From Streptococcaceae bacterium AM104-57 (GTDB lineage Bacteria > Bacillota > Bacilli > Lactobacillales > Streptococcaceae), in NCBI GenBank assembly GCA_027659245.1, contig JAQDPW010000005.1, positions 41,731-88,527 on the forward strand: a DNA stretch of 46,797 bases, given 5' to 3'. This document shows positions 35,266 to 44,089 of the stretch, piece after piece (position 1 is the stretch's first letter; each line of letters starts with the position of its first letter). The notes under the pieces are model-generated. The model did no database searches. It was not told where the DNA came from and saw only the letters and a program-made list of their open reading frames with translations. Position numbers and translations under genes: made by a program.

Positions 35266-35431
35266 CAAACTAAAAAAATTTCAATTACAGTATAGCACAG
35301 GAAGTGATTTTTTGCGCTTTTTTACTGTTTTTTTCAAATAAAATGCTACATTATTTTTAACAATGAACTTGAGAAAATTGCCTTCAAATAAACATTCTGA
35401 ATTTTCTTTGTCTTTCTTTACATTTCTAAAA

Positions 35432-35504
35432 TGCCGATTGCAGGGATCGAACCTGTGACCTTCGCGTTACGAATGCGGTGCTCTACCAACTGAGCTAAAT
35501 CGGC
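35432..35504 (-). tRNA. tRNA-Thr (CGU anticodon)
   Basis: The minus strand folds as a cloverleaf of 73 bases: acceptor GCCGATT/AATCGGC with A discriminator, D arm TAGCTCAGTTGGTAGAGC, anticodon loop TTCGTAA with anticodon CGU, and T arm with GGTTCGATCC. The CCA end is not encoded. Some stem pairs are A-C mismatches; see findings. Confidence 0.88.
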
Positions 35505-35551
35505 GAATCCACTTATAGTATAGCACTATAAGGAAGGATGTCAAGGGATTC

Positions 35552-36016
35552 TTAATCTATCTTTTTAATCAAAATCTGACAAGGATTTTGGGGTCCCCAC
35601 AGTTGCGGAAAAATCTCTAATTTTTTAAAGCCAAGACTGCGATAAAAAATATTCGTTCGATCATAATCTTTATTAGAGCCTTCTGCCACTGTTTTCACTT
35701 GTAAATAATCAACGTTTTTGCGTGCTTCACTCTCTAAAGTAGCAAGCAATTGACTCCCGATTCCTCTACCTTGATGAGCTTTTTTTACACCGAGACAATC
35801 AATCTCTGCACAATCTTCACTAGAATAGGACAAGCTCACAAAGCCAAGCAAATCACTCTCCTGAAAGGCAGCCCACACTTGCAAGTCCTTGGCTCCTTCG
35901 ATATAGGCTTGCGTACTTTCTGGTATTCCAAACCATTCTGGCAAATCCTTTAAAACTTCAGCGACAACTGCCATTTTTTGATTGGCATCTTTCACTTCTT
36001 CAATTACAAACATCAT
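35552..36016 (-). CDS. GNAT-family acetyltransferase
   Basis: This 154-residue protein has the GNAT acetyl-CoA loop QGRGIGSQLLATLE (about residues 82-95) after the strand ECAEIDCLGVKK-like. The C-terminal FYRSLGFKKLEIF is also typical. It starts with two adjacent ATG codons at 36016; AAAGGA lies 4-7 bases upstream, so either may be used. The substrate is unknown, as for most of this family. Confidence 0.86.
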   Translation of the reverse strand: MMFVIEEVKDANQKMAVVAEVLKDLPEWFGIPESTQAYIEGAKDLQVWAAFQESDLLGFVSLSYSSEDCAEIDCLGVKKAHQGRGIGSQLLATLESEARKNVDYLQVKTVAEGSNKDYDRTNIFYRSLGFKKLEIFPQLWGPQNPCQILIKKID

Positions 36017-36050
36017 AAAATCCTTTCATGATTTGGTCCAATTTTTGCTA

Positions 36051-36836
36051 TTAAGAACCCGCACTTTCATAGGCATCTAAGCCCCTATCCCAGAGTTTTA
36101 GAGAGATTCCAAAGAAGATAAGAGAAATCAGAATCAAACCACCAATATTAAAGAGTCCATCTTTATCCTGCAAGAAATAGCTGGCAGGGTAGTAAGCCGT
36201 AAAGGCAAAAGGCACGATAAAACTGATCAACCAACGAAGAAGTGAATTGTATATAGAAATCGGGTACTTGGCAAAATCATTGAACATATAGAAAATGTAA
36301 ATCATGGCGCCTGACTGCTTGGTCCAAAAAGCAATACTAGCTGTCGCAATTTTCAAGGAAGTATAAATCAAGGTAGCAAAAGGAATACAAACTAGGAAAA
36401 GCAGGAATTTTGGAAGCGTCCAAGCAATGCTGGTCACTGTTGTTCCCAATAGAATGCCACCGACCAAGAGCTCACCCAAGGCATCAATCTGAAAGGTCTC
36501 AACCAGGATGTGAAATAGGGGATTGATAGGACGAGTCAGATACTTGTCAAATTCCCCTTTTCGGACTAGGCGTTGCCCTAGCGCCCAGAGATTGTCAAAA
36601 AAGAGATGGTCCAGTCCCTTAGGAATCAAGGAAAATCCATAGATAAAGGCAATCTCTTGAAAAGTCCAACCTTCTAGTGATGGAATGTGTTGAAAAATGA
36701 CATTGAGAAACAAGAGGTTCAAGCCTTGAGTTAGAAAAACTCCTAGCACACCAACCACAAAATCAACCTTGTATTCCATGATTTGCTTGATGTATTGTCT
36801 GATAAAAATCAGATGCATGCGTTGATATTTTTTCAT
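36051..36836 (-). CDS. ABC-2 permease, third gene of exporter
   Basis: This 261-residue protein has about six membrane segments and the layout of the DUF990-type ABC-2 subunits (RKGEFDKYLTRPINPLF between helices 2 and 3). ATG 36836 lies immediately after the stop of the preceding permease, so translation is coupled. It probably forms the channel together with the 36838-37656 protein. Confidence 0.86.
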   Translation of the reverse strand: MKKYQRMHLIFIRQYIKQIMEYKVDFVVGVLGVFLTQGLNLLFLNVIFQHIPSLEGWTFQEIAFIYGFSLIPKGLDHLFFDNLWALGQRLVRKGEFDKYLTRPINPLFHILVETFQIDALGELLVGGILLGTTVTSIAWTLPKFLLFLVCIPFATLIYTSLKIATASIAFWTKQSGAMIYIFYMFNDFAKYPISIYNSLLRWLISFIVPFAFTAYYPASYFLQDKDGLFNIGGLILISLIFFGISLKLWDRGLDAYESAGS

Positions 36837-36837
36837 A

Positions 36838-37656
36838 CTAACCTCCCTGAATGGTGATAAAGGACTGAACTCGTTTCCAAATCAACTGAGACAAGCCCAC
36901 CATCACTAAGAGCCAGAAAAACTGCAAAGCGAGTGCCTGAAGAATCTGACTGGCATTGTATTTCCCAACAATAATCATGACTGGCGTGTAAATCAAGGAT
37001 GAAAAAGGCAGGAAGGAGAGAATATCTGAAACGACCTTTGGAAAGAAAGCCAAAGGAATCAAACTTCCAGACATAAAAGCTACCAAGGAAGTTTTGAGTA
37101 GATTGGACCCCCAAAGATTTTTAAATACAAAGGCTGAAAACCCAAAACAGATATTAAAGAAAAAATTAATCAGATAGGCCAGCGTCAAGCTAAAAAGATA
37201 GAGGACTGTTAAGCCCAGCACTTCTACAATCCCTTGTCCAGATAAGATTTTCATCAAGACAATGACACTTAAAAATGGCAGTCCAACAGAGATAAAAATC
37301 AACCACTTGGAACCAAGCTCGGTAAAGAGATAAGAGGCCGCAAAATGCACTGGTCGCAACAAACGCATGATAATGGACCCATCCTTGACCTCTTCCCCAA
37401 TCATAAAAGAGCTATCTGACTTGGTCAACAGATTGGTCACAAAACTCATGATGATGTAGAGGGTGATATCTGCCATACTGAAGCCCTGAATCAAAGACTC
37501 TTGCGAGGAGTCAAAGACTGCCTTCCAGAGATAAAAGGCCACAAAAGCCCCCATGACATCGCCTATCCGATAGAGAATAAAGTTGACTCGGTAGGTGATC
37601 AACTCCTGAACTCCTGCATTGATAAAGGGTTTATAACGTCTCCACAATTTGATCAT
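36838..37656 (-). CDS. ABC-2 permease, second gene of exporter
   Basis: This 272-residue protein has about six membrane helices with EEVKDGSIIMRLLRPVHF in the equivalent loop to its partner. I chose ATG 37656 because AAAGGAG lies ten bases upstream. A start at 37698 would run inside the ATPase gene. It begins just one base past the ATPase stop (TAAGATG). The substrate is unknown. Confidence 0.86.
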   Translation of the reverse strand: MIKLWRRYKPFINAGVQELITYRVNFILYRIGDVMGAFVAFYLWKAVFDSSQESLIQGFSMADITLYIIMSFVTNLLTKSDSSFMIGEEVKDGSIIMRLLRPVHFAASYLFTELGSKWLIFISVGLPFLSVIVLMKILSGQGIVEVLGLTVLYLFSLTLAYLINFFFNICFGFSAFVFKNLWGSNLLKTSLVAFMSGSLIPLAFFPKVVSDILSFLPFSSLIYTPVMIIVGKYNASQILQALALQFFWLLVMVGLSQLIWKRVQSFITIQGG

Positions 37657-37657
37657 C

Positions 37658-38650
37658 TTAGAGCTCCTTTCGATAGAAGCGACGGATAATATCTTCAATA
37701 TCCGTATCTACCATCTTCAAATCACGGACTTCAAAATCAGATAGGGTTTGCTTGATAATATCAGCTGATTGGTAGTGGGAACTATCGAATTCAATAGTCA
37801 GGTTATTTCCTTGTCTATCAATGGACATATCAGGCAAGCCTTCATAGTGAGAAACTAGGTGATTTTGACCTGGTAGCAGTTCAAAAGAAAGAGTCTTCAT
37901 CTTGCCAAAGGTCTCCTTGAGCTGGCTCACCGTCCCATCAAAAATCTCCTGCCCCTTATCAATCATAAAAATCCGATCACAGAGTTGCTCAATGTCGCTC
38001 AAGTCGTGAGTGGTCAAGAGAATGGTTGTTTCTTCCTCTTGATTGATCTGGGTGATAGCACGTCGAATATTGTCCTTGACCGAAACGTCCAAACCAATGG
38101 TCGGCTCATCTAAAAAGAGAACTTTGGGATTGTGAAGCAAGGAAGCCGCAATATCCGCCCGCATCCGTTGACCTAGTGAAAGAGTTCGCACAGGATCCTT
38201 GATAAATTCCTTCAAATCCAAAACCTCATTCAAAAAGTCCATGCGCTTATGGAAAAGCGAGTCCGGTACATCATAGATCTCTTTCAAAACCGTGTAGGTC
38301 TCTTGCAGTGCCAAATCCCACCATAGCTGGGTGCGTTGTCCGAAAACGACTCCAATATCCTTGACATAATCTTGGCGATTGTCCTGCGGAATCTTGCCGT
38401 TAATCCGACAATAGCCAGATGTCGGTTTTAAAATCCCTGTCAGCATTTTGATGGTGGTTGACTTCCCAGCACCATTTGCCCCGATAAATCCTAAAATCTG
38501 CCCTTTTGGAACTTCAAAAGTTAAATCCTTGACCGCTTCAAAGGTCTGCTTTTCAGGATGAACAAAGGAGCGCAAAGCTCCCTTCAATCCTGGCTCCTTT
38601 ACTGTCTTCACAAAATTTTTCTGAAGATGTTGCACTTCTATCATTGCCAT
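37658..38650 (-). CDS. ABC transporter ATP-binding protein
   Basis: This 330-residue ATPase has Walker A GANGAGKSTT, signature LSLGQRMRAD, Walker B VLFLDEPTIGLD, H-loop TTHDLSD, and a C-terminal extension as in multidrug or lipid exporters. ATG 38650 follows GGGAGA. It is the first gene of a three-gene operon with two ABC-2 permeases. A cre-like sequence overlaps its promoter, suggesting carbon-source control. Confidence 0.9.
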   Translation of the reverse strand: MAMIEVQHLQKNFVKTVKEPGLKGALRSFVHPEKQTFEAVKDLTFEVPKGQILGFIGANGAGKSTTIKMLTGILKPTSGYCRINGKIPQDNRQDYVKDIGVVFGQRTQLWWDLALQETYTVLKEIYDVPDSLFHKRMDFLNEVLDLKEFIKDPVRTLSLGQRMRADIAASLLHNPKVLFLDEPTIGLDVSVKDNIRRAITQINQEEETTILLTTHDLSDIEQLCDRIFMIDKGQEIFDGTVSQLKETFGKMKTLSFELLPGQNHLVSHYEGLPDMSIDRQGNNLTIEFDSSHYQSADIIKQTLSDFEVRDLKMVDTDIEDIIRRFYRKEL

Positions 38651-38759
38651 ATCTATCTCCCTATCGTAAGTAACAACATTGTATTTTTGACTACAAATAT
38701 TTTAAATCCTTACTTTCTACACCTTCTCAATATTATTACAGAAGGCTTTATACCAACCT

Positions 38760-38800
38760 ATTATAGTCCAATAAAAAAAGGAATGCAAGCGTTTGCTTAT
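38760..38800 (-). promoter_or_regulatory. Promoter with cre-like site for ABC operon
   Basis: On the minus strand TTGCAT (38783-38788) and TATAAT (38760-38765) are separated by 17 bp. The plus-strand sequence TGCAAGCGTTTGCT (38784-38797) resembles the CcpA cre consensus in its core and overlaps the -35. Repression by CcpA when glucose is present is a plausible inference. Confidence 0.65.
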
Positions 38801-38882
38801 GGATTATAAAATTAGAGATTTCTCTCATAAAATGGCATTTAAAATTCAAAATTCTGGTTTAATAGTTTCCTTAAAACACCAA

Positions 38883-38907
38883 AAAACCCACCCTCAGGGG
38901 CGGGTTT
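38883..38907 (-). terminator. Terminator after fba
   Basis: On the minus strand AACCCGCCC pairs with GGGTGGGTT around CTGA, then a run of T follows, 22 bp after the stop. Confidence 0.92.
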
Positions 38908-38929
38908 CATTTTGTATTATTCAGCTAGA

Positions 38930-39811
38930 TTAAGCTTTACCTTCTGAACCGAATACGTCGATACGTTCTTCAACTGATGCTTGGATAGCTTTTACACCGT
39001 CAGCCAAGAATTTACGTGGGTCGAAGAGTTTTTTCTTGTCGTATTCTGCTTCGTTTGCTTCGTAGTCACGAGCAAATTTACGAGTTGCGTTAGCGAATGC
39101 GATTTGGCATTCAGTGTTAACGTTAACTTTAGCAACACCAAGTTTGATAGCTGCTTGGATTTGATCATCAGGAATACCTGATCCACCGTGCAATACGATT
39201 GGGAATCCTGGTACAGCTTCAGTCAATTTTTGCAAGTGGTCAAGGTGAAGACCTTTCCAGTTTGCAGGGTAAGGACCGTGGATGTTACCGATACCAGCTG
39301 CCAAGAAGTCGATACCAGTTGCAACCATTGCTTTAGCATCTTCGATTGGAGCCAATTCGCCATCACCGATGATTCCGTCTTCTTCACCACCGATAGTTCC
39401 AACTTCAGCTTCTACTGATACACCATTTGCATGAGCAAATTCTACAACTTTACGAGCTTTTTCAAGGTTTTCTTCAACTGGAAGGTGTGAACCGTCAAAC
39501 ATAACTGAAGTATAACCAACTTGAATACACTCAAGTGCATCTTCGTAGTGACCGTGGTCAAGGTGGATAGCTACTGGTACAGTGATACCCATTGATTCAA
39601 CAAGGTTAGCGATCAAGTTGCGAGCAACTTTGTAACCACCCATGTATTTAGCAGCACCCATTGAAGTTTGGATCAAAACTGGAGCTTTTTTAGCTTCTGC
39701 TGCGCGCAAGATAGCTTGAGTCCACTCAAGGTTGTTTGTGTTAAATCCACCAACTGCATAACCGTTGTCACGAGCTGCTTGGACAAATTTTTCTGCTGAA
39801 ACGATTGCCAT
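38930..39811 (-). CDS. fba: Class II fructose-1,6-bisphosphate aldolase
   Basis: This 293-residue zinc-dependent aldolase splits fructose-1,6-bisphosphate in glycolysis. Visible motifs are VAIHLDHGHYEDAL (zinc His and catalytic Asp), VSVEAEVGTIGGEEDG, GNIHGPYP and VLHGGSGIP, which bind metal and phosphate. I chose ATG 39811 (MAIVSAEKF), which has AGGAGG upstream. An upstream start at 39850 would read through that ribosome site. The gene follows vncS with an independent extended -10 promoter. Confidence 0.97.
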   Translation of the reverse strand: MAIVSAEKFVQAARDNGYAVGGFNTNNLEWTQAILRAAEAKKAPVLIQTSMGAAKYMGGYKVARNLIANLVESMGITVPVAIHLDHGHYEDALECIQVGYTSVMFDGSHLPVEENLEKARKVVEFAHANGVSVEAEVGTIGGEEDGIIGDGELAPIEDAKAMVATGIDFLAAGIGNIHGPYPANWKGLHLDHLQKLTEAVPGFPIVLHGGSGIPDDQIQAAIKLGVAKVNVNTECQIAFANATRKFARDYEANEAEYDKKKLFDPRKFLADGVKAIQASVEERIDVFGSEGKA

Positions 39812-39837
39812 TTTATCAGGCCTCCTGTATATTTTTA

Positions 39838-39868
39838 TGGGACATCCCATTTACATTGTTCATTTTAT
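39838..39868 (-). promoter_or_regulatory. fba promoter and leader palindrome
   Basis: An extended -10 (TGATAAAAT; core 39863-39868) with no good -35 is followed by the inverted repeat ATGGGA-TG-TCCCAT (39838-39851) in the expected first transcribed bases, before AGGAGG. It could be an operator or an mRNA hairpin. The 39870-39955 stretch holds no gene. Confidence 0.6.
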
Positions 39869-39955
39869 CACTTTTTAGCAAAAAAAGCTAGTTTTTCCCG
39901 TAGTTTCGATTGAATTTCTTCTATTTTTAGATATGTAAACCTTTTCCCACTTGGT

Positions 39956-41278
39956 CTAATCCTTGTTCTGAGGCAGGTTCATGTAAAATACCAAGTGGTC
40001 GTTATATCTTTCGAAACGATAGTCGATTTCTTCATTTTCTAATAAACTTTTGACTACGAAGAGTCCCAATCCAGCTCCCTTACTTTGTCGACTAGAAGCC
40101 GTAAAGGATTGTTCAAATTTATCTTGTTCCTCAAGTGTACAACTGTTCTCAATAAATATCCAGCCATCCTTATCACCGATTTTGAGATAGCCACCTTGGA
40201 TAGAATGCTTCACCGCATTACTGATCAGATTTGAAAGAATCAGCTTGAGTACTGAAGGATTTAGATAAACGTGCTGATCAGTTAGCTGGTTCTCTACTGA
40301 GATTTTTCTCTCCTTGGCTAACAAGTCATAGTCCTTCAATAGAAGATTGGTCATATCAAGAAGATTGATTTCTTCCTTCTTATCTCGCAATTCCTGTACC
40401 GAAGAAAGGGATAGAATTTGCTGGACATGGTGACTTAAATCATCCACAATTCCTAGAGAAACTCCAAGGTAATGGTCTCTATCTTTGTAGCGTCCGATAT
40501 TGGCTTGCATATTTCCCAGAAGAATCTTTAGACTAGCTAGAGGTGTTTTCAGTTCGTGGGAAGCTCCTCGTAAAAACTCAACCTTCATCTTTTCCAGCTG
40601 GAGAATGGCCTCGTTTTTCTCATGCAAATCTGCAATCACCGTCAAGAGATGCTGATAAAGGCTGTTGATTTGATCTTTAAGATCTCCAATTTCATCTTTA
40701 GAATCCACGCGCAACCTCACTTCTGCATCCAAATCCATCATCCGTCGAGTCACTCGTTTGATTTCCAAAATAGGAGCAACAATGGTTCTAGCATAGATAA
40801 AGGCGATGAGAAGCGAAATGATGAAAGACGCTAATAAAGTATAAGGCAAAAATTGCAGACTGATGTCTTCTGCTTCTTTCTGCAAATCCATAGATGCTAA
40901 AAACTGCAAGGTCATAGTCTGACCATCCTTGGTTTGAACTTCTCTTTCCTCAATAACCAAGGAGGCTGTTTGTCGTTGTTTATCAATGGGAAGATTATCA
41001 TTGACTTCCAACTTATCCTGAGTCATCTCTCCCTTAATAGCTCCCTTAATATCACTGCTTTTAGAATAAAGTTCAAGGACTTCCTGAATAGCTTTACTGT
41101 CCTGTCCTTGGAGAGACTGGGCAATTTCTGTAGCCTTTTGCCCGATGCTTTCCTGACGGTGACTAAGATAGGTCGGAGGAAAGAGGAAATAGATGGCCAA
41201 ATGCAAACAAATGACCAAGGTAGAAAATACCGAGAAGGTATAGAGAAAAATCTTTTTAAATAAACCTGAACGTCTCAT
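39956..41278 (-). CDS. vncS: Sensor histidine kinase VncS
   Basis: This 440-residue kinase has one N-terminal membrane segment (about residues 10-33), an extracellular region (about 34-142), a second segment (about 143-165), a HAMP region, the H-box FLRGASHELKTPLA (His about 242), and ATPase boxes LILSNLISNAVKH and GAGLGLFVVKSLL. The context vex1-vex2-vex3-vncR-vncS-fba matches the pneumococcal vancomycin-tolerance locus. It overlaps vncR by 4 bp. Confidence 0.93.
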   Translation of the reverse strand: MRRSGLFKKIFLYTFSVFSTLVICLHLAIYFLFPPTYLSHRQESIGQKATEIAQSLQGQDSKAIQEVLELYSKSSDIKGAIKGEMTQDKLEVNDNLPIDKQRQTASLVIEEREVQTKDGQTMTLQFLASMDLQKEAEDISLQFLPYTLLASFIISLLIAFIYARTIVAPILEIKRVTRRMMDLDAEVRLRVDSKDEIGDLKDQINSLYQHLLTVIADLHEKNEAILQLEKMKVEFLRGASHELKTPLASLKILLGNMQANIGRYKDRDHYLGVSLGIVDDLSHHVQQILSLSSVQELRDKKEEINLLDMTNLLLKDYDLLAKERKISVENQLTDQHVYLNPSVLKLILSNLISNAVKHSIQGGYLKIGDKDGWIFIENSCTLEEQDKFEQSFTASSRQSKGAGLGLFVVKSLLENEEIDYRFERYNDHLVFYMNLPQNKD

Positions 41279-41931
41279 TTTCTCTCCAATTTATAACCAA
41301 CATTGCGCACGGTAAGAATACAGTCTAAATCCAATTTTTTCCGTAGTTCCTTGATATAAACATCGATCACTCTGTCAAAAGGAACCTCATCTGTCATCTT
41401 CCATACAGCATCGATAATCTGCGACCGTGTTAAGGCTCGACCTTCATTTTTAACCAGATAGTCTAAAATTTCCAGTTCTTTTGCATTCACTGCAACTTCT
41501 TGACCAGCTACTTTGGCGCTATAGCTGTCAAAGTCTACCTCGGTGTTCCTATAGGTAAAAATACGACCGGTATCATAATAACGTTTAAAGATGGCATCCA
41601 CTCGTACTTTTAACAAAGATAGAGAAAAAGGCTTTTCCAAATAACCATCTGCTAATGCAGCAAAGGCACTCATCTTATACTCCTCATCCTGAAAGGCTGT
41701 CAACATCAAGACCGGAACTTGGCTGCTTTTACGGATTTCTGACAAAACCTCTAAACCATTGAGTTTAGGCATTTGAATATCTAGGAGAACCAAGGCAACC
41801 TGATGATGAGAAAATTGTTCTAAGGCCTCAAGGCCATCTGCTGCCTGAATGGTTTCATAGCCACAATCCGTCAAGTAATCACTAATTCCCTCACGAATCA
41901 TGTCTTCATCTTCTACAATTAGAATTTTCAT
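41275..41931 (-). CDS. vncR: Response regulator VncR
   Basis: This 218-residue OmpR/PhoB-type regulator has an N-terminal receiver (VEDEDMI acidic pocket, VLLDIQMPKLNG with the phospho-Asp, MLTAF, and KPFS Lys) and a C-terminal winged helix (about 130-218; GRALTRSQIIDAVW, VIDVYIKELRKKL). It is phosphorylated by VncS. It lies 70 bp downstream of vex3, beyond a hairpin. Confidence 0.94.
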   Translation of the reverse strand: MKILIVEDEDMIREGISDYLTDCGYETIQAADGLEALEQFSHHQVALVLLDIQMPKLNGLEVLSEIRKSSQVPVLMLTAFQDEEYKMSAFAALADGYLEKPFSLSLLKVRVDAIFKRYYDTGRIFTYRNTEVDFDSYSAKVAGQEVAVNAKELEILDYLVKNEGRALTRSQIIDAVWKMTDEVPFDRVIDVYIKELRKKLDLDCILTVRNVGYKLERK

Positions 41932-41952
41932 ATAAATCCTTTTCTATCAAAA

Positions 41953-41996
41953 ATGCTACCTATATTATATCTCATTTGAAAGAGAATAGGTAGCAC
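41953..41996 (-). terminator. Hairpin between vex3 and vncR
   Basis: On the minus strand GTGCTACCTAT pairs with ATAGGTAGCAT around a long loop and is followed by TTTTT. A TATAAT sits within the loop and arm, so it may both attenuate vex read-through and carry the vncR promoter. Confidence 0.65.
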
Positions 41997-42001
41997 GATT
42001 C

Positions 42002-43381
42002 TTATTCACCGTCTATCAAAAGTTCTTTTGGTTGCTTAAAGAGGAGATTGCTTGAAGCAAGTGCCATAACAAGTACTACCAGTACCAATCCAAGAACAAA
42101 AACGATAGCAAAGTCTGATGGTTGAATGGAAATATCAAGACTAGAAAGTGTTTTACTAAAGCCGTCAACTTCTGCACCACCACCGAGATTGGAAGCTTGG
42201 GCTGCCCTACTTGCCTGCTTGGCCACATCTGATGTGACATTTGCAAGAACAGTATTTCCAATGGCACGAGCAGTATAGTTGGCTAGGAAGTAAGCTGAGA
42301 TCAGCGCTGGAATAGCAATCATAACTGCTTCTGTGATAAATTGACCTAAAATACTTGCTTGTTTTAGACCAATTGAAAGGAGAATTCCCACTTCTTTGCG
42401 ACGGGCATTGATCCAAAGTGTCAGTAAGAGACCAAGTAGGAGAACAGAGAAGCTCAAGCTACCCCAGAAGAGAAGATTAGCCATCTTGTACATGCCTGAG
42501 ATAGATTGTTCGAGGGCAGGATAGTTAGATGAACTCTTAATCAAGCTATACATCTTCCAGTTGATGCCGTTGATAGACCCTAATTCTTGCATGACACTAT
42601 CTAAGTTCTTATCTCCAGCCACAAAGAAGGTAGCATCGCCATAAATAGCTGTATCTTCTGTATAACCATAGAGTTGGGCTGCTGTGTGAATATCTGTGAT
42701 AGCTGTATTCTCATAAAGTTCTTGTGAGTAGGTTACAGCAGATTTATTATGTCCATCAAAAAGTCCTTTAATAGTTACTTCTACTGTTTCCTTGGCTCCT
42801 TTTTCATTATCGGCATCGTAGATATTAGAGTTAAGTTTAACCTTATCCCCTACCTTCCAGCCATGTTTTTCAGCCAAGTCTTTGTGCATGAGAATTTGGT
42901 ATTTGTCATCGTTTGTTAAATGCTCACCTTCGACCAGTTTGTAAGAGCCTGACACAAACTTGTCTTCTTTAGAAGAGTCATTTACACCTGTTATCATCAA
43001 GCTACTTCCAAAACGTTGAGCTCGATCTGGCGTTAGATTTTTCTTGGTTTCAGGTGTCTCAATCAATTCGTAGCCTGTCAAATCACCGATAGCATTAATC
43101 CGTTTGATGTAGGATTCAATAGCCTTATTCTCGGTAATTTTTTTGATATCTTCACCCTTGATATTCCCTGCACCACGTGGAGTTCCTTGGTTGACTCTAC
43201 GATTGATTTGCATAGAAAAACTATTGGTGATATTTTTAAAGGTTTCTTGAGAAGCCTTAGCTGTCGCCCCCTTGATAGACAAGCCGACCAAACTCAAACT
43301 AGCCATCAAGAGAATGATAAGAAAGATCACAAGCGACTTAAAAAATTTTCTTGTGACATAGGCAAATGCGTTGTGTAACAT
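42002..43381 (-). CDS. vex3: Vex3-type ABC permease (MacB/FtsX-like)
   Basis: This 459-residue permease of the MacB/FtsX type has one N-terminal helix (about residues 15-37), a large extracellular domain (about 40-300), and three C-terminal helices (about 308-330, 355-378 and 424-445). RKEVGILLSIGLKQASI is the usual cytoplasmic segment. The gene lies 47 bp downstream of vex2. Pneumococcal Vex was proposed to export the Pep27 peptide. Confidence 0.9.
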   Translation of the reverse strand: MLHNAFAYVTRKFFKSLVIFLIILLMASLSLVGLSIKGATAKASQETFKNITNSFSMQINRRVNQGTPRGAGNIKGEDIKKITENKAIESYIKRINAIGDLTGYELIETPETKKNLTPDRAQRFGSSLMITGVNDSSKEDKFVSGSYKLVEGEHLTNDDKYQILMHKDLAEKHGWKVGDKVKLNSNIYDADNEKGAKETVEVTIKGLFDGHNKSAVTYSQELYENTAITDIHTAAQLYGYTEDTAIYGDATFFVAGDKNLDSVMQELGSINGINWKMYSLIKSSSNYPALEQSISGMYKMANLLFWGSLSFSVLLLGLLLTLWINARRKEVGILLSIGLKQASILGQFITEAVMIAIPALISAYFLANYTARAIGNTVLANVTSDVAKQASRAAQASNLGGGAEVDGFSKTLSSLDISIQPSDFAIVFVLGLVLVVLVMALASSNLLFKQPKELLIDGE

Positions 43382-43428
43382 AAGATTCCTTTCTAGATTT
43401 ACTTCAGTTTTTAATATGTTTAAAAGTT

Positions 43429-44076
43429 TTAGTTACTATTTTTTCTTGTTTCAGTCAGTTTCTTATCCTTCAATTCAAGTGTAATATCTGACGCCTGTGC
43501 TACTTCCTTGCTGTGGGTCACAACGATCACACACTTGCCTGTTTTCTCAGCGAGAGATTTGAGCAAATCGATGATATCCCCAGCAGTCTTAGGATCTAGG
43601 TTTCCTGTTGGTTCATCTGCTAGAATCACTGGTGCTTCCGATACAAGGCTACGAGCAATGGCAACCCGTTGTTGCTGTCCACCTGATAATTGGAGAACAT
43701 TCCTCTTGGTTTGACTTTCATCTAAACCAAGTTCAAGAAGAGTATCCTTGCTAGCCTTTTTATTGACCAAGCGGATATTTTCCAATGGAGAAAGATAATC
43801 AATCAAGTTATAGTTTTGGAAAACCAGCGAGATATGGTGCATTCGGTGATAAGAATATCCTTGTTCACGAATATCCTTGCCTTCGAATAAGATAGCACCT
43901 TCGACTGGGCTATCAAGTCCTGCTAATAGAGATAAGAGTGTTGACTTCCCAGCTCCTGATTCTCCGATAATACTATAAAACTTACCAGGTTCAAAATCGT
44001 AATTGATTTTATATAATACTGCTTCTGCAGTGTTTTTATAACGATAAGTAAGATCTTGTAATTGTAGTAAAGTCAT
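43429..44076 (-). CDS. vex2: Vex2 ABC transporter ATPase
   Basis: This 215-residue ATPase of the LolD/MacB class has Walker [10 protein letters not shown], signature [15 protein letters not shown], Walker [13 protein letters not shown] and VTHSKEVA. I chose ATG 44076 ([13 protein letters not shown]) with AAAGGAG upstream. The longer start at 44268 would run inside vex1. Its partners are Vex1 and Vex3. Confidence 0.92.
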   Translation of the reverse strand: MTLLQLQDLTYRYKNTAEAVLYKINYDFEPGKFYSIIGESGAGKSTLLSLLAGLDSPVEGAILFEGKDIREQGYSYHRMHHISLVFQNYNLIDYLSPLENIRLVNKKASKDTLLELGLDESQTKRNVLQLSGGQQQRVAIARSLVSEAPVILADEPTGNLDPKTAGDIIDLLKSLAEKTGKCVIVVTHSKEVAQASDITLELKDKKLTETRKNSN

Positions 44077-44089
44077 GATTTCTCCTTTA

